Shown: positions 32,659 to 41,802, numbered from the stretch's first letter. The stretch is 54,562 nucleotides of DNA from Methylobacterium gregans (GCF_022179245.1 NZ_BPQM01000070.1:1-54562), one strand, 5' to 3'. A program made the numbers and translations. Notes: generated by a model not told the origin, from the letters alone.

Positions 32659-33726
32659 TCAGCGATGCCCGATCCACGGCAGCGCGAGGACGAGGTACCG
32701 CCTCCCGTCCGCCTCCGTCCGAGCCTCGCGCAGGACGGGCGGACCGAAGCCCGGCACCCCCGAGAGGGCGGCGATCACGGCTCCCTCGTCCGACGCCGTC
32801 ACGTTCATCTCGGCGCCCGCCGCGTTGAGGCGGAGCGCCGAGGCCGAGGCGGTATCCGGCAGGGCGGCCGCGAGCGCGTCCCAGGTCCGCGCGATGGACG
32901 GGGCGCGCCCGGCAAGCAGCGCCGCACGGCTCGCCTGGATTGGGGCCGGCACCACCGGGCCCGCCGCCCGCCGGGCAGTGACGAAGGCCTCCTCGAGAGT
33001 GGCGAGCGTCGATACCTGATGCTGCCGGAAGCCCCAGAAAGCTGTGAGCAGCAGCAGGCCGGCACCGATCAGCAGGCCGAGGTTCCGGCCCGCAGAACCG
33101 GGAAGTGCGCGGTAGCCACCAGTCAGCAGATCGACCGGCATCGTGCGCGCCTCATCCGACCCGACCGTGACGGGACCGGGGGCGAGACCGCACCGGCGGA
33201 GGCCCTCCAGCAGGGGGTCCAGCCGCGTCCGCTTCAGCACGATGTGGCGCACGCGCAGGGTACGCGCCTCGGCGTCCTCACCCTCCACGAACCAGTCGCC
33301 ATAGACGGAGTCCGGCCGGAACGGCGTGGTCGCCTCAAGTTCCTGCTCCAGAACCGCACGCATCCGGGGCAGGGCGGCGCTCGGCAGGACGAGGGTGCGG
33401 GCAAAGCAGCAATCCGGATCGACCACGACCTTGGCCGCGAAACCGGACTGGCCGCCGCGGATCGCGAGAAGCTGCTCCGCGAAGTCGTCGGCCTGCGCGT
33501 CCAGCCGGTAGGAGCGGGGCCGCCCGGCGCGGTGATCGGTCAGGATCAGGCCGCTCGCGCCCGCCCCGCCGATTCGGATCGTGAAGGGGAGGAGCGCGCG
33601 GTCGACCCGCACCTCGCGCAAGCCGAGACGATGCGCGGAGGCGTCGATGGCCTCCCGCAGGAAAGCGGCGCCCGCGCTCGGGAGCCTGGCGACGCGGGCC
33701 GATATCGCGGTCTGGGTGGCACCCAC
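32659..33726 (-). CDS. GspL/PilN-like protein with one membrane span, orphan
   Basis: The 355-residue protein resembles GspL/PilN-type inner-membrane scaffold proteins of type II secretion and type IV pili. It has LVLPSAALPRMRAVLEQELEATTPFRPDSVYGDW in an N-terminal actin-like half (the stretch is interrupted here only for quoting), then one transmembrane helix (NLGLLIGAGLLLLTAFWGF) and a periplasmic ferredoxin-like tail. No other secretion or pilus gene is near, so it is either an orphan or works with a distant cluster. GTG 33726 is used with a GAGAGG ribosome site. It is divergent from the histidine kinase gene. Confidence 0.6.
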   Translation of the reverse strand: MGATQTAISARVARLPSAGAAFLREAIDASAHRLGLREVRVDRALLPFTIRIGGAGASGLILTDHRAGRPRSYRLDAQADDFAEQLLAIRGGQSGFAAKVVVDPDCCFARTLVLPSAALPRMRAVLEQELEATTPFRPDSVYGDWFVEGEDAEARTLRVRHIVLKRTRLDPLLEGLRRCGLAPGPVTVGSDEARTMPVDLLTGGYRALPGSAGRNLGLLIGAGLLLLTAFWGFRQHQVSTLATLEEAFVTARRAAGPVVPAPIQASRAALLAGRAPSIARTWDALAAALPDTASASALRLNAAGAEMNVTASDEGAVIAALSGVPGFGPPVLREARTEADGRRYLVLALPWIGHR

Positions 33727-33935
33727 GGGACAAGCCTCTCCCTCACGGCGCGGCTCGGGAGAACTCTGTTAAGGCCACGGCGTTTGTGTGGGCTTAACGG
33801 CGTGCGGGCCACGCTGGCGTCGAAGCCGCGCTTCCGGCAGAAGCCCCATATGGTACCCTGCGCCAATTCCGACGCCGGTCCGATGGCAGACCGCGGCGCC
33901 CGGCATACCCCCCGATCCCGGGGGGCGGCTTGCCC

Positions 33936-36698
33936 ATGACGCCCCGCGAAAGCAGCATCGCGGCCGACGTCCCGCTGCGGCACGCCCTCGACGAGGCGGA
34001 GACCCGTCTGCTGCGGGCCCAGGAGGCAGGCGGCATCGGCCTGTTCTCGGTGGGGATCGCGGACGGCATCCTCCGGCCGACCCCGCATTTCTGCCGCCTC
34101 TACGGCATGCCCGAGGCGGCGAGCTTCCCGGCGACGGCCTTCGAGCGGCTCGTCATCCCCGCGGACGAACACCTGATCTCGACGGCAGACAGCCGCCGCA
34201 GCGGCGAGGCCCCGCGCGACGTCGAGTACCGCATCCGCCGGCCCGACACCGGCGAGATCCGCTGGATCGCCCGCAAGGGCGAGATCGAGCGCGACACGGA
34301 CGGGCGCCCGCTCCGCTTCAACGGGGTCGCCCGCGACGTCACCGAGCAGCGCGCGGCCCGCGATGCCCTGCTGGAGCGCGAGGAGCGCTACCGGGCCCTG
34401 TTCGAGGCGATCGACGACGGCTTCTGCATCATCGAGTTCATCGACGGGCCGCATGGCCCCTTCGGCGACTACGTCCATGTGGAGGCCAATCCCGGCTACG
34501 AGCGCCATACCGGTATCTCCGGCATCGTCGGCCGCCGGCTCCGCGACATGGTGGGCGAGGAGGCCGACGGCTGGGCCGAGCTCTACGGCGGCGTGCTGCG
34601 AACCGGCGTGCCGATCCGGTTCGAACGCTTCTTCGTGGCGGCCGACCGCCACATCGAGGTCTCCGCCTCGCGCATCGAGCCCGCGAACCGGCGTCAGGTC
34701 TCGGTGCTGTTCCGGGACGTCACCGCACGCAAGCGCGCCGAGGCGGCGCTCCGGGACAGCGAGGAGCAGTTCCGCGTCCTCGCCCAGACCGTGCCGAACC
34801 AGGTGTGGGCGGCGCGTCCGGACGGGCACCTGCACTGGTTCAACGAGCGGGTCTACGCCTATGCGGGGCTGGACCTACACGCGGTCGCGGGCACGGACCC
34901 GTGGGGGCGAATCGTACATCCGGACGACCTCCCGGCCGCTTCTGCCGCCTGGACGCGCGCGCTTGCCGCCGGGACGGCCTACGATACCGAGTTCCGCCTC
35001 CGCCGCGCCGACGGCGCGTGGCGCTGGTTCCAGGTCGAGGCCGCGCCCGTGCGGGATGCGGGCGGTGCAATCACGGGCTGGGTCGGCACCAATACCGACA
35101 TCGACGAGCGCAGGCGTCGCGCCGTCGAGCTCGAGCGGCAGGTCGCCGAGCGGACCGCCGACCGCAACGCGCTCTGGCAGCTCTCGCGCGACCTGATGCT
35201 GCGCTGCACCTTCGAGGGCACGATCACGGCCGTGAACCCGGCCTGGACCGAGATGCTCGGCTGGCGCGAGAACGAACTCCTCGGCAAAAGCCTGTTCGAC
35301 CTAGTCCATCCGGACGATCTCGCCAGCACCCTGGCGGGTGCGCAAGAACTCCGGGAGGGCACCTCGCACGCGCGCTTCGACAACCGCTTCCGCGCGCGCG
35401 ACGGCAGCTACCGCTGGATCATGTGGTCGACCCGGCCGAGCGATGGGATGATCAACGCGGTTGGGCGCGACTTCACCGCCGAGCGCGCGCAGGCCGAGAC
35501 GCTGGCCCGGACGGAGGAGGCCCTGCGGCAGTCGCAGAAGATGGAGGCGGTGGGCCAGCTCACGGGCGGCCTCGCGCACGACTTCAACAACATGCTGGCG
35601 GGCATCGTCGGCTCTCTCGAACTGATGCAGACCCGCCTGCTCCAGGGCCGCGTCGGCGATCTGGAGCGCTACATCGGAGCCGCGCAGGGCGCGGCCAAGC
35701 GCGCGGCGGCGCTCACCCACCGCCTGCTCGCCTTCTCGCGCCGGCAGACCCTCGCGCCCCGGCCGACCAACCTGAACCGGCTGGTCGAGAGCATGGTCGA
35801 ACTCGTGCGGCGCACGGTCGGGCCCTCGGTCACCGTGGAGACGGTCGGCGCGGGCGGTCTCTGGGCGACCCTGATCGACCCGGGCCAGCTCGAGAACGCG
35901 TTGCTGAACCTCTGCATCAACGCCCGCGACGCCATGCCGGAGGGCGGGCGCATCGTGGTCGAGACGGCCAACCGCTGGCTCGACGACCGCGCCGCCCGCG
36001 AGCGCGACCTGGATCCGGGCCAGTACGTCGCGCTCTGCGTGTCGGACAACGGCACCGGCATGACGCCCGACGTCGCCGCCAGGGCTTTCGATCCGTTCTT
36101 CACGACCAAGCCGATGGGGGAGGGCACGGGGCTCGGCCTCTCGATGATCTACGGTTTCGTGCGCCAGTCCGGCGGTCAGGTGCGGATCTACTCGGAGGTC
36201 GGGGCCGGCACGATGGTCTGCCTCTACCTGCCCCGCTATCTCGGCGCGGCGGAGGACGCCGAGCCGCTCCCGGATCTCGCCGAGGCGGGACGTGCGCGGG
36301 CCGGCGAAACCGTGCTGGTGGTGGATGACGAGCCGACCGTGCGCATGCTCGTCACCGAGGTTCTGGAGGATCTCGGCTACGCGGCCATCGAGGCGGCCGA
36401 CGCCGCGGCCGGCCTGAAGGTGCTGCGCTCGGACGTGCGCATCGATCTCCTGATCAGCGATGTCGGCCTGCCGGGCGGCATGAACGGGCGGCAGATGGTG
36501 GATGCGGCGCGGGTCGGCCGGCCGGACCTGAAGGTCCTGTTCATCACGGGCTACGCCGAGAACGCCGCGCTGAACCACGGCCATCTCGCACCCGGCATGC
36601 AGGTGCTGACCAAACCCTTCGCGCTGGACACCCTGGCAAATCGGATCCGCGGCCTGATCGAGGGAGAGGACCCTGGACGCCCGATCGATCCCGGCTAA
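33936..36698 (+). CDS. Hybrid histidine kinase with four PAS domains and a receiver
   Basis: The 920-residue cytoplasmic sensor has four PAS/PAC units (start AGGIGLFSVGIADG; FEAIDDGFCIIEF; LAQTVPNQVWAARPDGHL; LMLRCTFEGTITAVNPAWTEML), ending around residue 530. Next are a HisKA domain with phospho-acceptor His548 in GGLAHDFNNMLAGI, an ATPase domain (ENALLNLCINARDAM, GTGLGLSMIYGF) and a receiver domain with VLVVDDEPTVRML and Asp842. No membrane span is visible. Signals may be redox or ligand related through the PAS folds. Its partner response regulator is not adjacent, and the receiver may act in a phosphorelay. ATG 33936 is preferred. Confidence 0.92.
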   Translation: MTPRESSIAADVPLRHALDEAETRLLRAQEAGGIGLFSVGIADGILRPTPHFCRLYGMPEAASFPATAFERLVIPADEHLISTADSRRSGEAPRDVEYRIRRPDTGEIRWIARKGEIERDTDGRPLRFNGVARDVTEQRAARDALLEREERYRALFEAIDDGFCIIEFIDGPHGPFGDYVHVEANPGYERHTGISGIVGRRLRDMVGEEADGWAELYGGVLRTGVPIRFERFFVAADRHIEVSASRIEPANRRQVSVLFRDVTARKRAEAALRDSEEQFRVLAQTVPNQVWAARPDGHLHWFNERVYAYAGLDLHAVAGTDPWGRIVHPDDLPAASAAWTRALAAGTAYDTEFRLRRADGAWRWFQVEAAPVRDAGGAITGWVGTNTDIDERRRRAVELERQVAERTADRNALWQLSRDLMLRCTFEGTITAVNPAWTEMLGWRENELLGKSLFDLVHPDDLASTLAGAQELREGTSHARFDNRFRARDGSYRWIMWSTRPSDGMINAVGRDFTAERAQAETLARTEEALRQSQKMEAVGQLTGGLAHDFNNMLAGIVGSLELMQTRLLQGRVGDLERYIGAAQGAAKRAAALTHRLLAFSRRQTLAPRPTNLNRLVESMVELVRRTVGPSVTVETVGAGGLWATLIDPGQLENALLNLCINARDAMPEGGRIVVETANRWLDDRAARERDLDPGQYVALCVSDNGTGMTPDVAARAFDPFFTTKPMGEGTGLGLSMIYGFVRQSGGQVRIYSEVGAGTMVCLYLPRYLGAAEDAEPLPDLAEAGRARAGETVLVVDDEPTVRMLVTEVLEDLGYAAIEAADAAAGLKVLRSDVRIDLLISDVGLPGGMNGRQMVDAARVGRPDLKVLFITGYAENAALNHGHLAPGMQVLTKPFALDTLANRIRGLIEGEDPGRPIDPG

Positions 36699-37903
36699 CG
36701 CCGCGCGCGCAGGTGCTCCAGTACGGCCGGCGTCGCGTAGCCGTCGGCGGTGAGCCCCTCGCGGATCTGGTAGCGGCGCAGGGCTTCGCGCAGCTTCGGA
36801 CCGGCGCGCCCGTCGGCCTCCGCGTCATAGAAGCCTTCCGCCCTCAACCCGGTCTGCAGAGCCCTCAGCCCGGCTTGGTCCAGCCGCGCCGCAGCACTCG
36901 GCCAGGGGGCGGTGAGAGCCGGGGCGCCCGCGAGCCGGTCGGCGAGGCGGCCGACCGCGAGCGCGTAGGCATCCGAGGTGTTGTAGGCCCGGACCACCTC
37001 GAAATTGTCGGTGATCAGGAAGGCCGGGCCGCCCACACCGCCCGGCAGGAACAGGCTGGCCCGGCCCGCGGCCGGCAGGGCCGAGCCGTCGATGCGCCGG
37101 ACGCCGGCGCGCGCGAAATCCGAGAGGTCGCCCGCGTAGCGCTTCAGATCGAAGCCCGGCGGCAGGGCGACGGCATAGCCCCAGGACAGGTCGGGGTTCC
37201 AGCCGAGAGCCTTCAGGTAGGCGGCGATCGAGGCGAGCGCGTCCGCCTCGCTCGTCCAGATATCGCGGTGCCCATCGCCGTCGAAATCGACCGCGTGGCG
37301 CAGGTAGGTCGAGGGGAGGAACTGCACCTGTCCCATGGCGCCGGCCCAGCTCCCCTTCATGCCGGACGGGGCGATGTCGCCGCGCTCCAAGATGGCGAGC
37401 GCGTCGAGGAGCTCGTTGCGGAAAAGGTCTCCCCGATGCCGGGCCTGCGCGAGCGTGGCGAGCGCGCGGATCGTCGGCACGCTGCCGCCACTCGCGCCGA
37501 AGTCGGACTCGACGCCCCAGAACGACAGCACGATCCAGCGCGGCACGCCGTAGCGGGCCTCGATCGCGTCGAGCGTCGCGGTGAGCGCCCGCGCGCGGGC
37601 CTGCCCGCGGGCGATGCGCCCGGCCGAGACGGCGCCGACGAGGTAGTCCCAGACCGGGCGGCCGAACTCGCCCTGGCGACGCGTGCGCGCCAGGACGGCC
37701 GGGTCAGGCCCCGTTACCCCCGCGAAGGCGGCCGCGAACGTCGCGCGCGAGACGCCGCGCGCCTCCGCTTCCGGCCGCAGCGCCGCCACGAAGGCCCCGA
37801 AAGAGGCCGGATCGGCGTGGCCCGGCTTGGTGTCCTGCGCGGCGGCCGGCACCGCCGAGACGGCGAGCCCGAGCGCCAGCGCGGCGAGGATCCGCGGCCG
37901 CAC
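36695..37903 (-). CDS. Lytic murein transglycosylase, MltB type, with peptidoglycan-binding domain
   Basis: This exported 402-residue enzyme cleaves peptidoglycan to 1,6-anhydro muropeptides. It has a signal peptide (ILAALALGLAVSAVPAAAQ), the MltB catalytic domain with Glu132 in FWGVESDFGA, GAMGQVQFLPSTYL and DIWTSEADALASIAAYL, and a C-terminal PGB_1 repeat (AGLRALQTGLRAEGFYDAEA, LREALRRYQIREGLTADGYA). No lipobox is visible, so it is probably soluble in the periplasm. Its end overlaps the kinase gene's end by four bases. Confidence 0.92.
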   Translation of the reverse strand: MRPRILAALALGLAVSAVPAAAQDTKPGHADPASFGAFVAALRPEAEARGVSRATFAAAFAGVTGPDPAVLARTRRQGEFGRPVWDYLVGAVSAGRIARGQARARALTATLDAIEARYGVPRWIVLSFWGVESDFGASGGSVPTIRALATLAQARHRGDLFRNELLDALAILERGDIAPSGMKGSWAGAMGQVQFLPSTYLRHAVDFDGDGHRDIWTSEADALASIAAYLKALGWNPDLSWGYAVALPPGFDLKRYAGDLSDFARAGVRRIDGSALPAAGRASLFLPGGVGGPAFLITDNFEVVRAYNTSDAYALAVGRLADRLAGAPALTAPWPSAAARLDQAGLRALQTGLRAEGFYDAEADGRAGPKLREALRRYQIREGLTADGYATPAVLEHLRARR

Positions 37904-37906
37904 GCC

Positions 37907-38896
37907 TCAGATCCGGTTGCGCTTGGCGAGGTGATCCTCCCAGGCGAGGGCTTGGCGCACGATGCCTTCGAGGTCGTCGTGGCGCGGCACCCAGCCCAGT
38001 TCCGCTCGGATCCGCTCGGAGCCCGCCACGATCCGGGCCGGGTCGCCCGCCCGGCGAGGGCTGAGCCGGACGGTGAAATCCCGGCCCGAGATGCGCCTGA
38101 CCACGTCCACCACCTCCAGCACCGAGTAGCCGCGGCCGTAGCCGCAATTGAGCGTCAGGCTCGCGCCGCCGTTGCGCAGGTGGTCGAGGGCGACGCGGTG
38201 CGCCTCCGCAAGGTCCGAGACCTGGATGTAGTCGCGCAGGCAGGATCCGTCCGGCGTCGGGTAATCGGTCCCGAACACCTCCATGTGGCTGCGCTGACCG
38301 AGTGCGGCCTGGGTTGCGACCTTGATCAGATGGGTGGCATTCGGCGTCGACTGGCCTGAACGGCCCCGCGGGTCGGCGCCCGCGACGTTGAAGTAGCGCA
38401 GGATGACGTAGCTGAAGCCGTGCGCGCGGGCCGCGTCCTCGATCATCCACTCGCTCATCAGCTTCGAGCGGCCGTAGGGATTGATCGGCTTGGTCTCCAG
38501 CGTCTCCGGCACGGGCACGGTCGCCGGCTCGCCGTAGACGGCGGCCGTCGAGGAGAAGATCACGTGCCGGATCCCGCTCTTGACGGCGGTCTCGATCAGG
38601 GCGCGGGTCTTCACGGTGTTGGCGAGATAGTAGCCCAGCGGATCGGCCACCGAGTCCGGCACCACGATCCTGGCGGCGAAGTGGGCGAGCGCGTCGCAGC
38701 CATAGGTCCGGATCGTCTCGGCGACGCGGTCGGGGTCCGCCACGTCCCCGACGACCAGCCGGACCTCGGGCGGGAGGAGCCAGTCGTACCCAGTGGAGAG
38801 GTCGTCGAGCACGACCACGTCCTGCCCGGCATCGACGAGGGCCAGCACCATGTGACTGCCGATGTAGCCGGCACCGCCCGTGACCAGAACCGTCAT
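37907..38896 (-). CDS. galE: UDP-glucose 4-epimerase GalE
   Basis: GalE interconverts UDP-glucose and UDP-galactose with bound NAD. The 329-residue protein has the Rossmann motif VTGGAGYIGSHMV, FSSTAAVYGEP and the catalytic pair Tyr141/Lys145 in NPYGRSKLMSEW, plus YFNVAGADPRGRSGQ. It is divergent from galU, and the two together supply UDP-sugars for surface polysaccharides. Three bases separate it from the transglycosylase gene, so the two may share a transcript. Confidence 0.93.
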   Translation of the reverse strand: MTVLVTGGAGYIGSHMVLALVDAGQDVVVLDDLSTGYDWLLPPEVRLVVGDVADPDRVAETIRTYGCDALAHFAARIVVPDSVADPLGYYLANTVKTRALIETAVKSGIRHVIFSSTAAVYGEPATVPVPETLETKPINPYGRSKLMSEWMIEDAARAHGFSYVILRYFNVAGADPRGRSGQSTPNATHLIKVATQAALGQRSHMEVFGTDYPTPDGSCLRDYIQVSDLAEAHRVALDHLRNGGASLTLNCGYGRGYSVLEVVDVVRRISGRDFTVRLSPRRAGDPARIVAGSERIRAELGWVPRHDDLEGIVRQALAWEDHLAKRNRI

Positions 38897-38974
38897 CGCC
38901 CCGTTCTCCCGCCGCGGTGTTCCGGGTCCTCAACCCTTTCGGGGTGAAGCTTCGCCGTCCGCGCGTCAATAAGG

Positions 38975-39001
38975 CTTGATGGCGTAAAAGTCGTGCTATC
39001 T
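38975..39001 (+). promoter_or_regulatory. Possible galU promoter
   Basis: CTTGAT (38975-38980), 15 bases, CTATCT (38996-39001) in the A/T-richer gap between divergent galE and galU loosely fits the alphaproteobacterial housekeeping promoter. The spacer is short, so this is tentative. Confidence 0.28.
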
Positions 39002-39063
39002 CTTCGGACGTCCGCCCCGCGGACCCATGATTGCGCTGTCCCGTCTACGATCAGGTTCCGACG

Positions 39064-39930
39064 ATGAAACCAATCCGCAAGGCCGTCCTTCCCGTCGCCG
39101 GACTCGGCACGCGCTTCCTGCCGGCCACCAAGGCGGTGCCGAAGGAGATGCTCACGGTCGTGGATCGCCCCGTGGTGCAGCACGTGGTCGACGAGGCGCG
39201 GGAAGCCGGCATCGAGCACTTCATCTTCGTCACCGGCCGCGGCAAGGCGGTGATCGAGGACCATTTCGACATCGCCTACGAGCTCGACCGCACGCTGCAG
39301 GAGCGGAACAAGCTGGCCGCCTACGAGGAGCTGAAGAAGGACCTGCCCAAGGCCGGCCAGACCAGCTTCACCCGTCAGCAGGCGCCGCTCGGTCTCGGCC
39401 ACGCAGTGTGGTGCGCGCGTGAGATCGTCGGCGACGAACCCTTCGCGGTGCTGCTGCCGGACATGCTGAGCCGGGGCTGCATGGGCCAGATGCTCGCGGC
39501 CTACGAGCGTCACGGCGGCAACGTCATCGCGGTGGAGGAGGTGAAGCCCGAGGAAACCCACCAGTACGGCATCGTCAGTGTGGGCGAGACCTTCGGGCAG
39601 ACGTTCGAGATCACCGGCATGGTCGAGAAGCCGAAGCAGGGCACCGCGCCGTCGAACTTCATCATATCGGGCCGCTACATCCTGCAGCCGGAGATCTTCG
39701 CGATCCTGGAGAAGGGCGAGACGGGCGCGGGCGGCGAGATCCAGCTCACCGACGCGATGATCAAGCTGATGGGCGAGCAGGACTTCTACGGCATGCGCTA
39801 CGAGGGCCGGACCTACGATACCGGTTCGAAGATCGGCTTCCTGACCGCCAACCTCGCCTACGGGCTTGAGCGTCCGGATCTCGCCGGCCCGCTGAAGGCC
39901 GAGATCGAGCGCCTGCTCGGCAAGGCCTGA
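39064..39930 (+). CDS. galU: UTP-glucose-1-phosphate uridylyltransferase GalU
   Basis: GalU makes UDP-glucose from UTP and glucose-1-phosphate. The 288-residue enzyme opens with [25 protein letters not shown], the nucleotide-binding signature, then [33 protein letters not shown] and [10 protein letters not shown]. Length is normal. ATG 39064 is chosen because it starts the family motif directly; the frame from 39031 adds residues unlike the family. It sits divergently from galE. Confidence 0.95.
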   Translation: MKPIRKAVLPVAGLGTRFLPATKAVPKEMLTVVDRPVVQHVVDEAREAGIEHFIFVTGRGKAVIEDHFDIAYELDRTLQERNKLAAYEELKKDLPKAGQTSFTRQQAPLGLGHAVWCAREIVGDEPFAVLLPDMLSRGCMGQMLAAYERHGGNVIAVEEVKPEETHQYGIVSVGETFGQTFEITGMVEKPKQGTAPSNFIISGRYILQPEIFAILEKGETGAGGEIQLTDAMIKLMGEQDFYGMRYEGRTYDTGSKIGFLTANLAYGLERPDLAGPLKAEIERLLGKA

Positions 39931-40051
39931 GCGCCGGCCCGCACGCGGCGAGGGGCAGGACTGTGGGACGCGATCGATGGACGCGCTCACGTCTTTGCAA
40001 CGCACGCGGCCGAGCTATGCGCGGGAGGCGCGTCGTGAGCGCCGAATTGGT

Positions 40052-40080
40052 CTTGCGTTTTGTGCGTCGCACTTTACTTT
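40052..40080 (+). promoter_or_regulatory. Promoter of the candidate small RNA
   Basis: CTTGCG (40052-40057), exactly 17 bases, TACTTT (40075-40080) is a good vegetative promoter for this group. Transcription would start near 40087 and run into the UUCG terminator about 90 bases on. Confidence 0.5.
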
Positions 40081-40087
40081 GTGCATT

Positions 40088-40180
40088 GCGAGATCGCGAT
40101 GGCGTCGCGGTCCCGCAGCCCTTCTTGGGCGTTTCCTCCCTAGACTTCGGGCCGCTCCTTCGGGAGTGGCCTTTTTTCTT
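40088..40180 (+). ncRNA. Candidate trans-acting small RNA, mmgR/suhB (alpha-r8) type
   Basis: A roughly 90-nt transcript would contain a 5' stem region, a GCCC-TTCTT-GGGC hairpin, the single-stranded stretch GTTTCCTCCCTAGACTT and a terminator with a UUCG loop. The exposed CCTCCC complements ribosome-binding sites and is typical of alphaproteobacterial small RNAs of the mmgR/suhB family. From memory the stretch matches that family well. I could not run the covariance model. No protein frame explains these features. The 5' end is only estimated. Confidence 0.55.
40149..40180 (+). terminator. Rho-independent terminator with UUCG tetraloop
   Basis: GGCCGCTC and GAGTGGCC pair (one G-T wobble) with an extra C-G pair closing the loop TTCG. 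A run of six T residues follows. This is the best intrinsic terminator seen in the window, and it ends the candidate small RNA. Confidence 0.85.
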
Positions 40181-40213
40181 TGTCGCGGGCCTGTCCGGGA
40201 CCGCCCCCCGCTG

Positions 40214-41116
40214 CTATTCAGCCGCGATGCGCTGCGGCGAGAGATCGCCGATATCTCCGGCCACCTCCGCGACGATGTCCTGCAGGGCCTCGGCCAGCGC
40301 CCCGAAGCCCGGCGTCACGGCGAGACTCGCCTCGTTCATGTAGAGGCCGCGGTTGATCTCGATCTGCAACGCATGCCGGGCGAGGTTCGGCTCGCCGTAA
40401 TGCTCGGTGATGAAGCCGCCCGCGTAGGGCTTGTTGCGCACGACGACGAAGCCGCGCGACCGGAACGCCGCCTCGACCCGCTCGGTCAGCAGCGGCGCGC
40501 AAGCGGTGCCGAAGCGGTCGCCCAGCACGATATCGGCCTTCGGATCGGCCTCGCGCCCGAGACTCGACGAGGGCATCGAGTGGCAATCGATCAGGATGCA
40601 CTGCCCGAAGGTGCGGGCCGTGCGCTGGATCAGTGCGCGCAACGCCCGATGGTAGGGCTTGTAGAGCCGCTCGATGCGCTCGACCGCCTCCTCGACGTCG
40701 AGGCGCCCGCCGTAGATCTCCTGCCCGTCCGCCACGACGCGCGGCACTGTGCCGAGACCTCCCGCGACCCGCATCGAGCGCGTGTTGGCGAAGGGCGGCA
40801 GGCGGCCCGAGAACATGCGCGGGTCGAGCTCGTAGGGCTCGCGGTTCACGTCGAGATAGGCGCGGGGGAAATTCGCCCTGAGGAGCGGTGCGCCCATGGG
40901 CACGACGCAGCCGAAGAGCCGGTCGACATAGGCGTCCTCGGAGCGCCGCAGGGCGAGCGGCTGCAGCCGGGAGGCGGCCAGGAAGGCCGGGGGATAGATC
41001 GCGCCGGAATGCCCCGTGTTGAAGACGAAGGGCAGGCTGTGCTGCGCCGGCTCGTCGACCGCGAAGGGGGGCACGAAGCCCAGGACGTCGGCGGGGTCCG
41101 GGGAGGGCAGCATCAT
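40214..41116 (-). CDS. N-formylglutamate amidohydrolase
   Basis: This 300-residue zinc enzyme of the FGase family releases formate from N-formylglutamate, the last step of one histidine degradation route. It carries FVFNTGHSGAIYPPAFL, RANFPRAYLDVNREPYELDPRMF and LIDCHSMPSSSLG, with histidines likely to bind metal. The ATG at 41116 (MMLPSPDPADVLGF) is preferred over 41263, since the longer form adds an unrelated segment. It is divergent from cpdR, an arrangement I recall from related genomes. No other hut gene lies in the window, so its physiological substrate is open. Confidence 0.88.
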   Translation of the reverse strand: MMLPSPDPADVLGFVPPFAVDEPAQHSLPFVFNTGHSGAIYPPAFLAASRLQPLALRRSEDAYVDRLFGCVVPMGAPLLRANFPRAYLDVNREPYELDPRMFSGRLPPFANTRSMRVAGGLGTVPRVVADGQEIYGGRLDVEEAVERIERLYKPYHRALRALIQRTARTFGQCILIDCHSMPSSSLGREADPKADIVLGDRFGTACAPLLTERVEAAFRSRGFVVVRNKPYAGGFITEHYGEPNLARHALQIEINRGLYMNEASLAVTPGFGALAEALQDIVAEVAGDIGDLSPQRIAAE

Positions 41117-41272
41117 CGTGGCGGGTGAGCCCCAGCAGATCGGCCAGTCGGCATCGGCACAGTGTGGGGCGCCACCGCCGCCCTGTCCACCGTAGTGCGA
41201 GACAGGCGCCGGGGCGTCGGCTGTGGCGCCCGCGCGGCGGTGCGCCACGTCACACGGGCGCATCCGAGAATC

Positions 41273-41288
41273 CTAACGCCTTGTTTAC
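41273..41288. promoter_or_regulatory. CtrA-like site upstream of cpdR
   Basis: CTAA, seven bases, TTTAC lies about 57 bp before cpdR and is close to the CtrA consensus TTAA-N7-TTAA, with a mismatch in each half. CpdR is under CtrA control in Caulobacter, which fits the cell-cycle loop. Binding is inferred. Confidence 0.35.
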
Positions 41289-41344
41289 CACCGGCTCCCT
41301 TTATGAAATGAACACGTGCGACTCGAAGGGTTCGGAACCGTCCG

Positions 41345-41701
41345 ATGAAGATCCTGCTGGCGGAAGACGACAACGACATGCGGCGCTTCCTGGCCAAGGC
41401 GTTGCAGAACGCCGGCTACGACGTGCTGTCCTACGACAACGGTCTCTCGGCATACAACCGCCTGCGCGAGGAGCCGTTCGAGCTGCTCCTCACCGACATC
41501 GTGATGCCGGAAATGGACGGAATCGAGCTGGCGCGCCGCGCCACCGAGCTCGACCCCGACATCAAGGTGATGTTCATCACCGGCTTCGCGGCCGTGGCCC
41601 TGAACCCGGACTCGAAGGCCCCGAAGGACGCCAAGGTCCTGTCGAAGCCCTTCCACCTGCGCGACCTCGTCAACGAGGTAGAGAAGCTGCTGGCCGCCTG
41701 A
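41345..41701 (+). CDS. cpdR: Single-domain response regulator CpdR
   Basis: This 118-residue receiver-only protein has MKILLAEDDNDMRRFLAKAL, the phospho-acceptor Asp51 in LLLTDIVMPEMDG, Thr79 in VMFITGF and Lys101 in VLSKPF. The sequence is that of CpdR. When unphosphorylated it primes ClpXP to destroy CtrA and other cell-cycle proteins; phosphorylation through CckA-ChpT turns it off. There is no output domain. It stands next to an N-formylglutamate amidohydrolase gene, and a CtrA-like site lies upstream. Confidence 0.93.
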   Translation: MKILLAEDDNDMRRFLAKALQNAGYDVLSYDNGLSAYNRLREEPFELLLTDIVMPEMDGIELARRATELDPDIKVMFITGFAAVALNPDSKAPKDAKVLSKPFHLRDLVNEVEKLLAA

Positions 41702-41802
41702 GCGGCCCAGCCCCCGCTCCGCGGCGGGGCCGTGGCCGCCGCACCATAGGCAGGCCGCCGCGCGCCGCCTTATATGGGCGTGTTCAAACGCAGGACGCCC
41801 CC

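Noticed and set aside
41702..41802. Hairpin CCCCGC/GCGGGG after cpdR as a terminator
   Set aside because: Six-base stem in GC-rich DNA without a T run; too weak to claim.
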